From Bog-473 sp963726005 (GTDB lineage Bacteria; Actinomycetota; Acidimicrobiia; Acidimicrobiales; RAAP-2): 64,000 bases of DNA. Of this stretch, positions 1 to 12,178 are shown one piece after another. Each line of letters starts with the position of its first letter. Position 1 is the first letter of the stretch. The notes below the pieces were generated by a model, which was given only the letters and a program-made list of their open reading frames with translations, did no database searches and had not been told where the DNA came from. Location of the stretch: assembly GCA_963726005.1 (NCBI GenBank), contig CAVSAT010000015.1, positions 62,001-126,000 on the forward strand. Reading direction: 5' to 3'. Both the position numbers and the translations under genes were made by a program.

Positions 1-2
1 CC

Positions 3-95
3 GAGCGGCAAGTCGATCGACGAGATCCGACCATCCGCGATGAGGTCAGGCGTAGAGTCGTGACCCTGATCAGCGAACTCCTTCCGCCGTCCTAA
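3..95 (+). CDS. possible C-terminal end of a truncated protein
   Basis: An open frame runs in from the left edge and stops at TAA 93-95, giving about 30 residues that end in VVTLISELLPPS. The stretch is rich in Arg, Asp and Glu and ends in an amphipathic-looking helix. I do not recognise the family and the window cuts off the rest. It could equally be chance open frame in G+C-rich DNA. Confidence 0.22.
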   Translation, partial: ERQVDRRDPTIRDEVRRRVVTLISELLPPS

Positions 96-226
96 CCGAA
101 CCTTGCGTAGCGGACCACCTGGCGGTCAAGACGCTGCGGGTTGATGTGCTCGCGAAATCGCCAAACTGATGTGCCGTTCTCTCAAGGCCGGCACGTGCTC
201 CGCTCGCGTTGCGCTGGTCAGGCCTG

Positions 227-345
227 CGGAGAGGCGGCCATGACAAATGCGACCCGAGCACACAGCAGGCGACCATCGCCGGAACCAGGAGCACCGTGCA
301 GCAGATCGGTTGCGCAGGATCGACCGCGGCAGCCCGGCCGGCTGG
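227..345 (-). pseudogene. decayed partial copy of the nearby RDD-family gene
   Basis: Roughly 100 bases here align by eye with 1661-1780, inside the intact RDD gene, with scattered substitutions and at least one missing base. On the minus strand the pieces read RSILRN in one frame and LLVPAMVACCVLG in another. The intact gene has RSILRN and LLVPTILACCVLA in a single frame. Only the second membrane segment region is left. No start or full frame survives. It looks like the remnant of a tandem duplication that once flanked the PadR and SnoaL genes. Confidence 0.55.
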
Positions 346-357
346 GCTGCGTCTGGG

Positions 358-962
358 TCAGGTCGCCGCCGGACCCAGCCCGCCTGAGCGGAGCCGGCGC
401 TCGAAGTCGGCACAGGTGTCGACCATCGCCTGGTGGAACGCGATGCCCATCTGCAGCGTCAGGTTGGGGAAGTGGTTCCCGCGGGCGTCGGCCCCGGCGG
501 CCTCCGGCTCGATCGCCCGGAGCGTGGCAATGCTCCCCTCACTTCGTGCCGGACCCCCGCGAGCAGCTCGAGCGCCTCGGCCTCGTTCAGCGCATCGGCA
601 AAGAACAGCCGGACCATCGCGATGTCACGCAGTTCGAATGGCATCGCCTCCGCGGCGCCGACCCACTCCTCGAGGGTCTGCTCCCCGGCGGCGGTGATGT
701 CGTAGACCCGGCGCTGGCGGCGACCCCGCGGCTCGTCGCGCCCGACGACGAGCCCCGCCGCCTCCAGCTGTTGCAGAGCCGGGTAGATCTGGACTTGGGA
801 GATGGTCCAGAAGAAGCGGATGGAGAGGTCGACCATGCGCTTGATCTCGTATCCGGAGCGGGCGCCGAGGCCCACCATCCCGAGCACGACGTACGCCGGC
901 GATCCGAGCTCCGGCGGGGCGACCCCCGCCGGCTGTGCCGGAGCGACCGTTGACGATCCCAT
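358..962 (-). CDS. PadR-family transcriptional regulator (one frameshift)
   Basis: The start at 962 opens MGSSTVAPAQ. It is followed by a winged-helix N-terminal domain with the PadR pattern YVVLGMVGLGARSGYEIKRM, then the recognition region QIYPALQQLEAAGLV and wing residues to about 115. The C-terminal coiled-coil domain begins normally, but near 545 the frame breaks. The continuation in another frame, IATLRAIEPEAAGADARG then FHQAMVDTCADFERRL, is the expected end of this family and stops at 358. The reconstructed length is about 201 residues. It is divergent from the SnoaL-like gene, with a palindrome in the shared 46-base gap that suggests autoregulation. The break is probably a sequence error, since both sides remain conserved. 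Confidence 0.8.
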
Positions 963-966
963 ATCA

Positions 967-990
967 GTTATTCTAACATGTTGAAATAAC
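967..990. promoter_or_regulatory. 24-bp palindromic operator, probable PadR site
   Basis: The outer arms GTTATT and AATAAC enclose a perfect AACATGTT core, and 20 of 24 positions are symmetric. It lies between the divergent PadR and SnoaL-like genes. On the minus strand a TAGAAT -10 box (970-975) sits inside it, seven bases from the PadR start. On the plus strand TATACT (992-997) abuts it. Binding here would block both promoters. Confidence 0.65.
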
Positions 991-1008
991 CTATACTGAG
1001 GAGTCGTC

Positions 1009-1499
1009 ATGGCCACCACCACGACAGCGCTCCCGCTGCGCACGGCGATGGAGTCCCGCGACGTGCGGGCGGTCGTCGAATCCTTCACCCCCGACGCCGT
1101 CTTCCACTCACCGTTGACGTCGAAGATCAACTTCCGCGGCCGGGATCAGATCGGCCGGCTGACCGAGGTGATCTTCGAGGTCTTCGAGGACTTTCACTAC
1201 GTCGACGAGGTGCGACGCCGCGGAGACGGGCTTCCTCGTCGCCGAGGCCCGGGTGGGGGGCACGGACATCGAGATGGTGGACCACCTCCGACTCACTTCC
1301 GACGGTGCCGTCGACGAATGCACCGTGTTCATGCGGCCGCTCCCCGCCGCCGCGGGTCGCGCTCCGAATGATCGGATCGGGACTGGGCCGGCGGCGCAGC
1401 GCCACCAGGGGCGTCGTCATCTCCGGACTGGCGGTCCGCTCGGCCTCATCACCCACACCGGGACGGGATCGGCGTCGGCTGCTCGGCCTGCCTGAGTGA
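1009..1499 (+). pseudogene. SnoaL/NTF2-like protein (two frameshifts as written)
   Basis: The first 65 residues (ATG at 1009) read like a SnoaL-like NTF2 fold protein, with helix 1 and the segments ESFTPDAVFHSPLTS and FRGRDQIGRLTEVIFEVF. Near 1210 the frame changes and continues as ETGFLVAEARVGGTDIEM and HLRLTSDGAVDECTVFMRPL. Near 1345 it changes again to RVALRMIGSGLGRRRS, stopping at 1499. Each segment fits the family in order, so the breaks look like indels in one gene of about 160 residues. It faces the PadR gene across a shared operator, which makes it the likely PadR target. The substrate is unknown. Confidence 0.65.
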
Positions 1500-1510
1500 C
1501 GGGCTCGTGA

Positions 1511-1987
1511 TCAGAGGCCGCTGATCGACCCCTTGCCGTTGCCGGCGCTCTCGACCACCCGGACGGGCTCGGTCGCCGCGACCGGACGCTCGGAGACGAC
1601 CATGGTTCGGGTGAGGAGGTCCCACGGCGCGGTGCGGGGTTCCTTCAGCAACTGATCGGGCGGAGAGGCGCCCATGACGAAGGCGATCGCGAGCACACAG
1701 CAGGCGAGGATCGTCGGAACCAGGAGCAGCGTGCAGCAGATCGCGTTGCGCAGGATCGACCGCGCCAACCCGATCGGGCGTCCGTCGGAGCGCCGGACGA
1801 CGCGCAGGTCGGTCAGTCGGAAGCTTGCCGTCCTCCCCCGCCGCCACTCGACGACGCTCCAGAACAGCCAGCCGACGCCCAGGGTCACGACGACGAGCAG
1901 CGCCGTGAGCAGCAACGCCTTGATGCGCCGCCCCAGCCCGGCCGGGACCCGTTCCATCGCAATCGCCGAACTCGAAGAGACCGTCAT
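1511..1987 (-). CDS. RDD-family membrane protein
   Basis: This 158-residue protein has two hydrophobic segments (about residues 24-43 and 88-112). They flank a polar stretch, EWRRGRTASFRLTDLRVV, followed by GRPIGLARSILRN, which is the pattern of the RDD family of small membrane proteins. The C-terminal 45 residues are polar and probably cytoplasmic. The start ATG at 1987 was chosen over upstream in-frame codons because the family begins just before the first membrane segment and upstream sequence belongs to pcrA. Function is unknown; RDD proteins have been linked to ion transport in some bacteria. A decayed piece of the same gene lies at 227-345. Confidence 0.7.
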   Translation of the reverse strand: MTVSSSSAIAMERVPAGLGRRIKALLLTALLVVVTLGVGWLFWSVVEWRRGRTASFRLTDLRVVRRSDGRPIGLARSILRNAICCTLLLVPTILACCVLAIAFVMGASPPDQLLKEPRTAPWDLLTRTMVVSERPVAATEPVRVVESAGNGKGSISGL

Positions 1988-2078
1988 CTCGGCCAGCGCT
2001 CCTGCCACTCCACTCGTTCGCTCCCAGCCTAGGGAGATGGAGGCAGCGGCAAGCGGGCGTGTGTCTGCTGGCGGGTGC

Positions 2079-4549
2079 TCAGACCTTGCGCAGCGGCGTG
2101 GCCGAGAGCAGCAGGTTCTTCTTGCCCACCGTGTCGAAGTCCACCGTGGCCTGGGCGCGCGACCCCTCGCCTTTGGCGCTGACGACGACGCCTCGGCCCC
2201 AGTGGTCGTGCACGACCTGGTCGCCCGGCACCAGGCCGAGGTCCTCCGCACCGGTGCTGCCCCGGACGGCCCGCGCCGCGCCCGATCCGCCGGCCGCGGC
2301 GGCGCGCGCCGCCAGCGGAACCGCGGGGGCGAAGGTCGCTCCGGGCAGGTGGTCCTCGGCCGAGAGCGTGTCGTAACCCGTGCCGCGCCGGGGCGATCCG
2401 AGTCCGACGTCGTCGACCAGGTGGGCCGGCACCTCGGTCACGAAGCGGCTCGGCATGGCCGGCTGCGTGCGACCCCATGTCGTCCGCGACCACGCGTGCG
2501 AGATGGCGAGGTGCTGGCGGGCGCGGGTGATGCCCACATAGAAGAGCCGGCGCTCCTCTTCGAGCTCGCTCGGTTCGGCCAGCGAGCGGAAGTGCGGGAA
2601 GATCCCCTCCTCCAGACCGACCACGAAGACCGCGGGGTACTCGAGCCCCTTGGCGGTGTGCAGCGTCATCAGGGAGACGCGGGTGCCGTCGCTATCCAGC
2701 TCGTCGGAGTCCGCCACGAGCGCCACCGTCTCCAAGAAGCCGGTCACGTCGTCGAAGTCGCCGGCCTGGGTGGCCAACTCGGCCAGGTTCTCGATCCGGC
2801 CGTCCGCCTCGTGGGTGTGCTCGGCCACCAGGTCGGCCAGGTACCCGGTGCGGTCCGCCACCAGCTGCACGAAGTCGGCCGGGTTGATCGTCTGCACCAG
2901 CGGGCGCAGCTCGGCCAGCGTCCTCGACAGCTGCTCGGCGCCGCGGAGCGCCTTGCCGGTGAGCCCCGCCTCTTCGGCGCGGTCGATCGCCTCGCTGAAG
3001 GGCACCCGCTCCACCTGGGCCCAGGCCGCCATGCGGGCGACCGACGTGTCACCGATGCCGCGCTTGGGGACGTTGACGATGCGCCGGGCCGAGACCTCGT
3101 CGTCGGGGTTGGCCAGCACGCGGATGTAGGCCAGGACGTCCTTGATCTCCTTGCGGTCGTAGAACTTGGCCCCACCCACGACCTTGTAGGGGATGCCGGT
3201 GAACTTCATGGACGTCTCCAACGGCAGCGACTGCGCATTGGTGCGGTAGAACACGGCGAAGTCGCCCCACGTCAAACCCTCCGACACGTGGAGGCGCAGG
3301 ATCTCGCTGGAAACCCAGGCCGCCTCGTCGCGCTCGTCCTCGGCGCGGTAGCGCGTGACCGGGCCGCCCGTGTCGCCGACGGTGAAGAGCTCCTTGGGCT
3401 GGCGCCCGATGTTGTTCGCGATGACGGCGTTGGCCGCATCGAGAATCGTCTGGGTGGAGCGGAAGTTCTGCTCCAACATAATGGTGGTCACGTTGGGAAA
3501 GGCGCGCTCGAACTCCAAGATGTTGCGGATGTCCGCCCCGCGCCAGCGGTAGACCGACTGGTCGGAGTCGCCCACCACACAGACGTTGCCGTGCGCCTGA
3601 CCGAGGAGCTTGACGATCTCGTTCTGGGCGTGGTTCGTGTCCTGGAATTCGTCGACCAGGATGTGGCGGAAGCGCTCCTGGTAAGACTGCCGTACGTCGT
3701 CGCAGGCCTGGAGCAGGTTGGCGGTGACCATGAGCAGGTCATCGAAGTCGAGCGCGTTCGCCGCCAACAACCGTTCCTGGTACTGGGCGTAGACGTCGGC
3801 GATGCGCTTGCGGAACGGGTCGGGCCCGCTGCGGGCGTCCTCGCGGAACGTCTCGTAGTCCACCAGTTCGGACTTGGCCTGGCTGATCACCGCCTGCACG
3901 GCGCGAGAAGGGAGCCGCTTCTGGTCGAACCCGAGCTCGGCCGTGATCATCTCGATGAGGCGGCGCGAGTCGGTGTCGTCGTAGACGGTGAAGGCGGAGC
4001 GGTAGCCCAGCCGGTCGGCGTTCATGCGCAGGATGCGCAGGCAGGCGGAGTGGAAGGTGGAGACCCACATCTTCTCGGCCGGGGGACCGACCAGGTCGGC
4101 CACGCGGTTGCGCATCTCGTCGGCCGCCTTGTTGGTGAAGGTGATGGCCAGCACGCCCCAGGGCGGCGCGTCCCCCGTCGCCAGCAGATGCGCGATGCGC
4201 CGCGTCAGCACGCGGGTCTTGCCCGAGCCCGCGCCGGCGATGATCAGCAGCGGGCCGCCCCTGTGCTCCACTGCGGCGCGCTGGGGGAGCGTGAGGTCGT
4301 CCACCAGCGCCGAGGGCTTGCCCGCGAAGGCGCCCGACTTGATGGCCGAACGCTGGCGCCGGCGCCGCCCGTCGTCGGCGCCGTCCACCGCGACCGCGTC
4401 CACGGTGACGGCGTCCTCGGCCTCGGCACCGCCCTCACCGGCTGCGGCCGCGGCGGCCGCGCCCACACCCTCGTCGGACGTGTCGAACAGCTGCCCGTTC
4501 TCGTGGGCCTTGCCGTTGTGCACCTGCTCGCCGCTCTCCGGCGCCACGG

Positions 4550-4553
<4 letters not shown>
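2079..4553 (-). CDS. pcrA: ATP-dependent DNA helicase PcrA/UvrD
   Basis: This SF1A 3'-5' DNA helicase unwinds DNA in nucleotide-excision and mismatch repair and clears replication forks. All superfamily motifs are visible: the Q motif LTLPQRAAV, Walker A AGAGSGKT at about 106-113, AITFTNKAADEM, motif II DEFQDTN, VGDSDQSVYRWRGA, QNFRST, SLMTLHTAKGLEYPAVFV and YVGITRARQHL. The C-terminal tail VVHDHWGRGVVVSAKG is the Tudor-like RNA-polymerase-binding domain of PcrA. Residues 1-80 are an Ala, Asp and Glu-rich extension. The 824-residue product starts at GTG 4553, whose GTGA overlaps the guaA stop, implying translational coupling with guaA. Confidence 0.93.
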
Positions 4554-6107
<1,554 letters not shown>

Positions 6108-6132
6108 CGAGACGGGCTCGTCCGGATCGGGC

Positions 6133-7296
6133 TCAATGGCCCATCCCCACGCCCTGCGAGCGTTGGAAGAACTTGCCCTCGGTCTGCAGCGACGGCGCCA
6201 CCATGACCTCGGCCTTCTGGAACTCCTTGACCGTCTCGTAGCCGCACGTCGCCATGGCCGTCTTGAGCGCGCCGAACAGGTTCATGCGACCGTCGTTCTC
6301 GTGCGCCGGGCCGTGCAGGATCTCGCGCAGCGACCCGCGCACCGAGGTGCGCACCCGGGCGCCGCGGGGCAGCGTCGGGTGAAAGGTGGCCATGCCCCAG
6401 TGGAAACCGCGGGCCGGCGCCTCGACGGCGGACGACAGGGGCGACCCGAGCATGACCGCGTCGGCGCCGCAGGCGATGGCCTTCGCGATATCGCCGCCCT
6501 TGGACATCCCACCGTCGGCGATCACGTGCACGTAGACACCCGTCTCGTCCAGGTGCCGCATGCGGGCCCCCGCCACGTCCGCGATGGCGGTGGCCTGGGG
6601 GACGCCCAGTCCGAGCACGCCCCGGGTCGTGCAGGCGTTGCCGGGGCCGACCCCGACCAGGACGCCGACGGCACCGGTGCGCATCAGGTGCAGGCCGGCC
6701 TGGTACGACGCGCAGCCGCCGACGATGACCGGGATGTCGAACTCGCGGATGAAGCGCTTGAGGTTCAGCGGCTCGCTGGTCTTCGACACGTGCTCGGCGG
6801 AGACGACGGTGCCCTGGATCACCAGCAGGTCCAACTCGGCCGCCAGGATCGACGGGGCCAGCGACTCGGTGCGCTGGGGCGTCACGGACGCCGCCGTCGT
6901 GATGCCGGCCTCCTTCATCTGGCGGATGCGGGCCGTGACCAGCTCGGGGACGATGGGCTCCTGGTACATCTGCTGCATCCGTGCCGTGGCTTTGTCGTCG
7001 TCCAGCTCGCGGATCTCGTCGAACAGTGAGGTGGGGTCCTCGTAGCGGGTCCAGAGCCCCTCGAGGTTGAGGACGCCCAGGCCGCCCAGCCTCCCGAGCT
7101 CGATCGCCGTGGCCGGGCTCATCACCCCGTCCATGGCGGCGCCGAGCAGGGGCAGCTCGAAGCGGTAGGCGTCGATCTCCCAGGAGATGTCGACGTCCTC
7201 GGGGTCGCGGGTCCTGCGGCTCGGGACGATCGCGATGTCGTCGAACCCGTAGGCCTGACGCCCCGACTTGAAGATGCCGATCTCTATCTCAGCCAC
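6133..7296 (-). CDS. guaB3: GuaB3-family IMP dehydrogenase-like protein
   Basis: This is a CBS-less IMP dehydrogenase/GMP reductase-fold protein of the actinobacterial GuaB3 type. The TIM-barrel markers are GRQAYGFDDIAIVPSRRT at the N terminus, LLGAAMDGVMSP, IVGGCASYQAGLHLM, the catalytic Cys loop GPGNACTTRGVLGLG, and the phosphate loop HVIADGGMSKGGDIAKA. It has 387 residues, against about 480-500 for CBS-containing GuaB. The GTG start at 7296 is preceded by GGAGGG at suitable spacing. It lies directly upstream of guaA, which supports a role in guanine nucleotide metabolism. Some GuaB3 enzymes act as IMP dehydrogenases, but which reaction this one performs is inferred from the family. Confidence 0.88.
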   Translation of the reverse strand: MAEIEIGIFKSGRQAYGFDDIAIVPSRRTRDPEDVDISWEIDAYRFELPLLGAAMDGVMSPATAIELGRLGGLGVLNLEGLWTRYEDPTSLFDEIRELDDDKATARMQQMYQEPIVPELVTARIRQMKEAGITTAASVTPQRTESLAPSILAAELDLLVIQGTVVSAEHVSKTSEPLNLKRFIREFDIPVIVGGCASYQAGLHLMRTGAVGVLVGVGPGNACTTRGVLGLGVPQATAIADVAGARMRHLDETGVYVHVIADGGMSKGGDIAKAIACGADAVMLGSPLSSAVEAPARGFHWGMATFHPTLPRGARVRTSVRGSLREILHGPAHENDGRMNLFGALKTAMATCGYETVKEFQKAEVMVAPSLQTEGKFFQRSQGVGMGH

Positions 7297-7547
7297 TCTG
7301 TTCGCCCTCCGGCATTCGTGGGGCCGGCACGGCTCACGAACCACACCGGCATGTCCTTGCGACTCAATTGCGAACGCCGGGCCGACACGCCGACGATCAC
7401 TCATCCTACTCCGTGGGTGCCTCGCCTCAGGCCCTCCCCAGGCCTCGCGGCGCAGCGTTCGGCGACGTCGCGGACCACGATGCCACGGGGTCCCCCTCCC
7501 GGTGCCGCCCTCCGGCGCGGTCGGCCCGCCGGCGCGAGACTCGCCGC

Positions 7548-8198
7548 ATGCCCGAACAGGACGCGGCCGGCGTCGTCGCCCGCGGCATGCGCGCCCTGCT
7601 GGCCCGCCGGGAGGCCGAGCTGGCCGGCGGTGCCCGGCCCGTGGGCTGGAAGATCGGCTTCAACGGGCCCGCCATCCAGCAGCACTTCGGACTGACCGAG
7701 CCGGTGGTCGGCTACCTGGTCGATACCGGGGTGACCGCGGCGGGCTCGGTTGTCGACCTCACCGGCTGGACCGCACCCGCCGTCGAGGTCGAGGTGGCGA
7801 TCCGCGTCGGCCCCGACGGCGGGGTGGCCGGGCTGGCGCCGGCGCTCGAGCTGGTGGACCTCGACCTGCCTTTCGACGACCTCCAGGCGATCCTCGCCGG
7901 CAACGTCTTCCAGCGCGGCGTCGTCTTCGGGGATGAGGTGCCCGGCGTCGACCCGTGGTCCATGGCCGCGTCGGTGGCGAAGGGCGGCGCGGTCGTGGCG
8001 GAGGGGCGCATCGTGGAGGACCCCGCCACGACGGTGTCCTTCGTGCGGTCGTTCCTCGCCGCGCACGGTGCCACGCTCGAGGCCGGGCAGCGCATCATCG
8101 CCGGGTCCGTCGTCGCGCCGCTCCCGGTGGCCGCGCGCGACGAGCTGGACGTCGCGTTCGGCCCGCTCGGCAACCTCTCGATCTCGTTCGCGCCTTAG
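7548..8198 (+). CDS. fumarylacetoacetase-fold hydratase/decarboxylase (2-keto-4-pentenoate hydratase-like)
   Basis: This 216-residue protein of the fumarylacetoacetate hydrolase superfamily is closest in layout to 2-keto-4-pentenoate hydratase and 4-oxalocrotonate decarboxylase (MhpD/XylI-like). Visible markers are PVGWKIGFNGPAIQQHFGL and the metal-ligand region APAVEVEVAIRVG. The segments VDLDLPFDDLQAILAGNVF, then GATLEAGQRIIAGSVVAPLP near the end, also fit. The family acts on oxo-enoates from aromatic ring cleavage. No other ring-cleavage gene is nearby, so the substrate is unassigned. The stop overlaps that of the convergent Nudix gene by three bases. Confidence 0.8.
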   Translation: MPEQDAAGVVARGMRALLARREAELAGGARPVGWKIGFNGPAIQQHFGLTEPVVGYLVDTGVTAAGSVVDLTGWTAPAVEVEVAIRVGPDGGVAGLAPALELVDLDLPFDDLQAILAGNVFQRGVVFGDEVPGVDPWSMAASVAKGGAVVAEGRIVEDPATTVSFVRSFLAAHGATLEAGQRIIAGSVVAPLPVAARDELDVAFGPLGNLSISFAP

Positions 8199-8968
8199 TC
8201 GCTCGAGCGCCCGCCGTCCCCCATCAGGACGATGCGCAACAGCTCGTGGATCATGCGCGCCGTCGCGCCCCAGACCATCTCGCCGGCCACTTCGAAGAAC
8301 CACACCGCGAAGGAGTTGTCGTCGGTGCCGGGGATGATGCGGCCAGGGATGCTCCAGCGCTCCTCGTGGAAGATCTCCGGGTCGGCGAGCTCGGCAAGCG
8401 AGACGTCGAACGCGCGCTCGACCTCCACGGGGCTCGCCACGAGGTGCGGCCGCGTGGCCACCGTCGCCAGCACCGGCATGATCAGCGATCCCGACACCAT
8501 GGTGAGCACGGGGTGGATCCATCCGACCAGCTCAACCAGGCCCGGGTCGAGGGCGACCTCTTCGTACGCTTCGCGCAGCGCCGCCGCGGACGGGTCTTCC
8601 TCGCCGTCGAGTCGGCCGCCCGGGAAGCTGACCTCGCCCTTGTGCGTCCGTAGGGCCGACGAGCGCCGCGTCAGGAGGAGCCGGGTCTCGCCCTGCGCCT
8701 CCCACATGACGGCCAGGACACCCGCGTTCACGTGGCGTACCGCGGGCGCGTTCGACTCGTTGACCAGGATGGCCGGTCCGAGCACCCGGTCCGACCCGAT
8801 GCCGCGGGGCACGGGGCCGCGCTGGCCCACGGCGTCGAGCGCGTCGAGCACCCGGTCGAGGCCGATGCCGGTGCGCGCGGACCCCGGGACGTCCGCCCAG
8901 GGCGCAGGACCTCCCGGCCGCCACGTGGGCGGGCGGGGGATCACTTGGGGCGGGACGGGCCTGGGCAT
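8195..8968 (-). CDS. Nudix hydrolase, CoA-pyrophosphatase-like
   Basis: The Nudix motif is at about residues 135-157 (GGRLDGEEDPSAAALREAYE then EVAL), with the glutamates for metal binding intact but the usual Gly near the end replaced by Ala. The preceding TRRSSALRTHKGEVSFPGG is the UPF0035/NUDT7-type signature of CoA diphosphatases such as E. coli YeaB (NudL). The 257-residue length and the C-terminal WGATARMIHELL also fit. It probably hydrolyses CoA derivatives. The ATG at 8968 is seven bases from a TAGCGT -10 box, so the mRNA is probably leaderless. Exact substrate is inference. Confidence 0.85.
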   Translation of the reverse strand: MPRPVPPQVIPRPPTWRPGGPAPWADVPGSARTGIGLDRVLDALDAVGQRGPVPRGIGSDRVLGPAILVNESNAPAVRHVNAGVLAVMWEAQGETRLLLTRRSSALRTHKGEVSFPGGRLDGEEDPSAAALREAYEEVALDPGLVELVGWIHPVLTMVSGSLIMPVLATVATRPHLVASPVEVERAFDVSLAELADPEIFHEERWSIPGRIIPGTDDNSFAVWFFEVAGEMVWGATARMIHELLRIVLMGDGGRSSD

Positions 8969-8975
8969 CAGCGTC

Positions 8976-8981
8976 ACGCTA
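8976..8981 (-). promoter_or_regulatory. -10 box of leaderless promoter for Nudix gene
   Basis: Read on the minus strand the hexamer is TAGCGT, and seven bases separate it from the ATG at 8968. No Shine-Dalgarno sequence intervenes, which places transcription start at or next to the start codon. Confidence 0.5.
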
Positions 8982-9031
8982 CCGGCGGGGGAAACGCGTC
9001 CGGCAGCCACTGCGGTGTCCCCCGACCTCGC

Positions 9032-9037
9032 TACGCT
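9032..9037 (+). promoter_or_regulatory. -10 box of leaderless promoter for methyltransferase gene
   Basis: TACGCT lies eight bases before the ATG at 9046 with no ribosome-binding site between. The arrangement matches other start-proximal TANNNT boxes in this window. Confidence 0.5.
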
Positions 9038-9045
9038 CTCGCCCC

Positions 9046-9888
9046 ATGACGTCTCGGGCCGAGCTGCAGGCACAGGTCGATGCGATCGGCTGGTACCACA
9101 CCATCGACCTCGGCAACGGGGTCGTCACCAAGGGCATCGGCGTCCAGGAGACCGCGGCCGAAGTCATCCCCGACGTCTCTGGGCGCAGCGTGCTCGATAT
9201 CGGTGCGTGGGACGGGAAGTTCTCCTTCCTGGCCGAGAAGGCGGGGGCGACCCGGGTCGTCGCCCTCGACCACTACGCGTGGGGCGTCGACTTCGTGGCC
9301 CGTGGCGCGTACTGGGCCGAATGCATCGCGAACGGGGCCTTCCCCGATCAGGCGCGCGACGAGACCGATTTCTGGCGGCCGGACCTCCCGGGCCAGCGGG
9401 GCTTCGAACTGGCTGCGGCCACACTGGGCTCCAAGGTGGAACCGATCGTGGCCGACTTCCAGACGGTCGACCTGGCGCGGCTTGGGCAGTTCGACGTCGT
9501 CCTCTACCTGGGCGTGCTGTACCACATGAAGGAGCCGCTCACCTGCCTCGAGCGGGTGCGCGCCGTCACCAAGGAAGTGGCCGTGATCGAGACCGAGGCG
9601 TTGCACGTCCAGGGCCTCGAGCACGAGGCGTTGCTGCAGTTCCACGCCGGCAGCTCGCTGCGCACCGATTTCGGCAACTGGTACGTGCCGACGATCGAGG
9701 CGCTGCACAACCTGTGCCGTGCGGCAGGCTTCTCACGGGTGCGCACGGTCAACGGGCCGCCCGAGCCCAGGCCGGAGCCGTTCCCGCCCCGGAAGGTCCG
9801 CCTGGGACGAAGGCTCGCGGGCATCTCGCCGCCACCGCCGTCGGCGCCGAGCGAGAACTACCGCGCCGTCGTCCACGCCTACGTCTGA
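9046..9888 (+). CDS. class I SAM-dependent methyltransferase (CmoB-like/DUF1698 group)
   Basis: This 280-residue Rossmann methyltransferase has an SAM motif I VLDIGAWDGKFSF at about 50-62 and the acidic loop VVALDHYAW. The family-typical WYHTIDLGNGVVTKGI at the N terminus resembles the WFHTI.LG region of CmoB, the tRNA mo5U34 carboxymethyltransferase. YLGVLYHMKEPLTCLERV is the characteristic motif IV/post-IV region shared with CmoB-like enzymes. The C terminus is Pro/Arg-rich and ends ENYRAVVHAYV. A tRNA substrate is not established; many DUF1698 proteins in actinobacteria act on small molecules or glycans. It is a single gene with its own promoter. Confidence 0.8.
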   Translation: MTSRAELQAQVDAIGWYHTIDLGNGVVTKGIGVQETAAEVIPDVSGRSVLDIGAWDGKFSFLAEKAGATRVVALDHYAWGVDFVARGAYWAECIANGAFPDQARDETDFWRPDLPGQRGFELAAATLGSKVEPIVADFQTVDLARLGQFDVVLYLGVLYHMKEPLTCLERVRAVTKEVAVIETEALHVQGLEHEALLQFHAGSSLRTDFGNWYVPTIEALHNLCRAAGFSRVRTVNGPPEPRPEPFPPRKVRLGRRLAGISPPPPSAPSENYRAVVHAYV

Positions 9889-10023
9889 GGGATACGTGTG
9901 CGGGACCGTGTGCGGGACCGCCACGAAGCCCGCCGATCCCCCGACGCGCCGTGACCGGACCCCGAAGGCCCGGCCACGATGCCCGACACAGAAGCAACTG
10001 TACTGCTGGGTGCCCCGGAAAAG

Positions 10024-10055
10024 ACGCACCCCACCCGGCCGTTGCCGGGGTGCGT
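10024..10055 (-). terminator. rho-independent terminator of groEL
   Basis: A perfect 9-bp stem (ACGCACCCC with GGGGTGCGT) encloses a 14-base loop. On the minus strand the stem is followed at once by CTTTT. It lies about 50 bases past the groEL stop. A second hairpin precedes it. Confidence 0.7.
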
Positions 10056-10065
10056 ACCCCGGCAC

Positions 10066-10093
10066 GGCACGCGCCGGCAAGCCGACGCGTGCC
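10066..10093 (-). other. additional 3' hairpin after groEL
   Basis: A perfect 8-bp stem (GGCACGCG with CGCGTGCC) with a 12-base loop starts nine bases beyond the groEL stop on the minus strand. It lacks a T-run of its own, so it may stabilise the 3' end rather than terminate. Confidence 0.45.
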
Positions 10094-10101
10094 GGACAGA
10101 G

Positions 10102-11754
<1,653 letters not shown>

Positions 11755-11861
11755 GACTGTGTCGAACTCCTCTCGAGTTCCTCATTGCTGTTGGGGTACT
11801 GCATGAACATCTGGGGCCGCCGCGCCGGCCCCGGCTCGCACCGGGCGGCGGGCAGACCGAA

Positions 11862-12152
11862 TCAGGCCAGCTTGGCCAGCACGTCGCGGCTCGAGAGGAT
11901 GAGCAGATCCTCGCCCTCGACCGTGATCTCGGTGCCGCCGTACTTGGAGTAGACGACGGTGTCGCCCTTCTTCACGTCCATCGGGATGATCTCGCCGCTG
12001 TCCTCGGAACGGCGGCCCGGGCCCACGGCGATCACCTCGCCCTGCTGGGGCTTCTCCTTCGCGGTGTCGGGGATGACCAGGCCGGACGCGGTGGTCTCCT
12101 CGGATTCGCCGGGGCGAACGACGATCCGGTCATCGAGGGGGTGCAGCTTCAT
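11862..12152 (-). CDS. groS: 10-kDa co-chaperonin GroES
   Basis: This heptameric lid of the GroEL chamber has 96 residues starting MKLHPLDDRIVVRPGE. The mobile-loop region ETTASGLVIPDTAKEKPQQG contacts GroEL, and YSKYGGTEITVEGEDLLIL forms the conserved C-terminal sheet. The start ATG 12152 follows AAGGAGG at good spacing. A CIRCE element and a sigma-A type promoter lie 27-80 bases upstream, so expression should be HrcA-repressed and heat-inducible. It forms a bicistron with groL. Confidence 0.97.
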   Translation of the reverse strand: MKLHPLDDRIVVRPGESEETTASGLVIPDTAKEKPQQGEVIAVGPGRRSEDSGEIIPMDVKKGDTVVYSKYGGTEITVEGEDLLILSSRDVLAKLA

Positions 12153-12178
12153 CTGACGGGCCTCCTTGGCGCTTTTCG

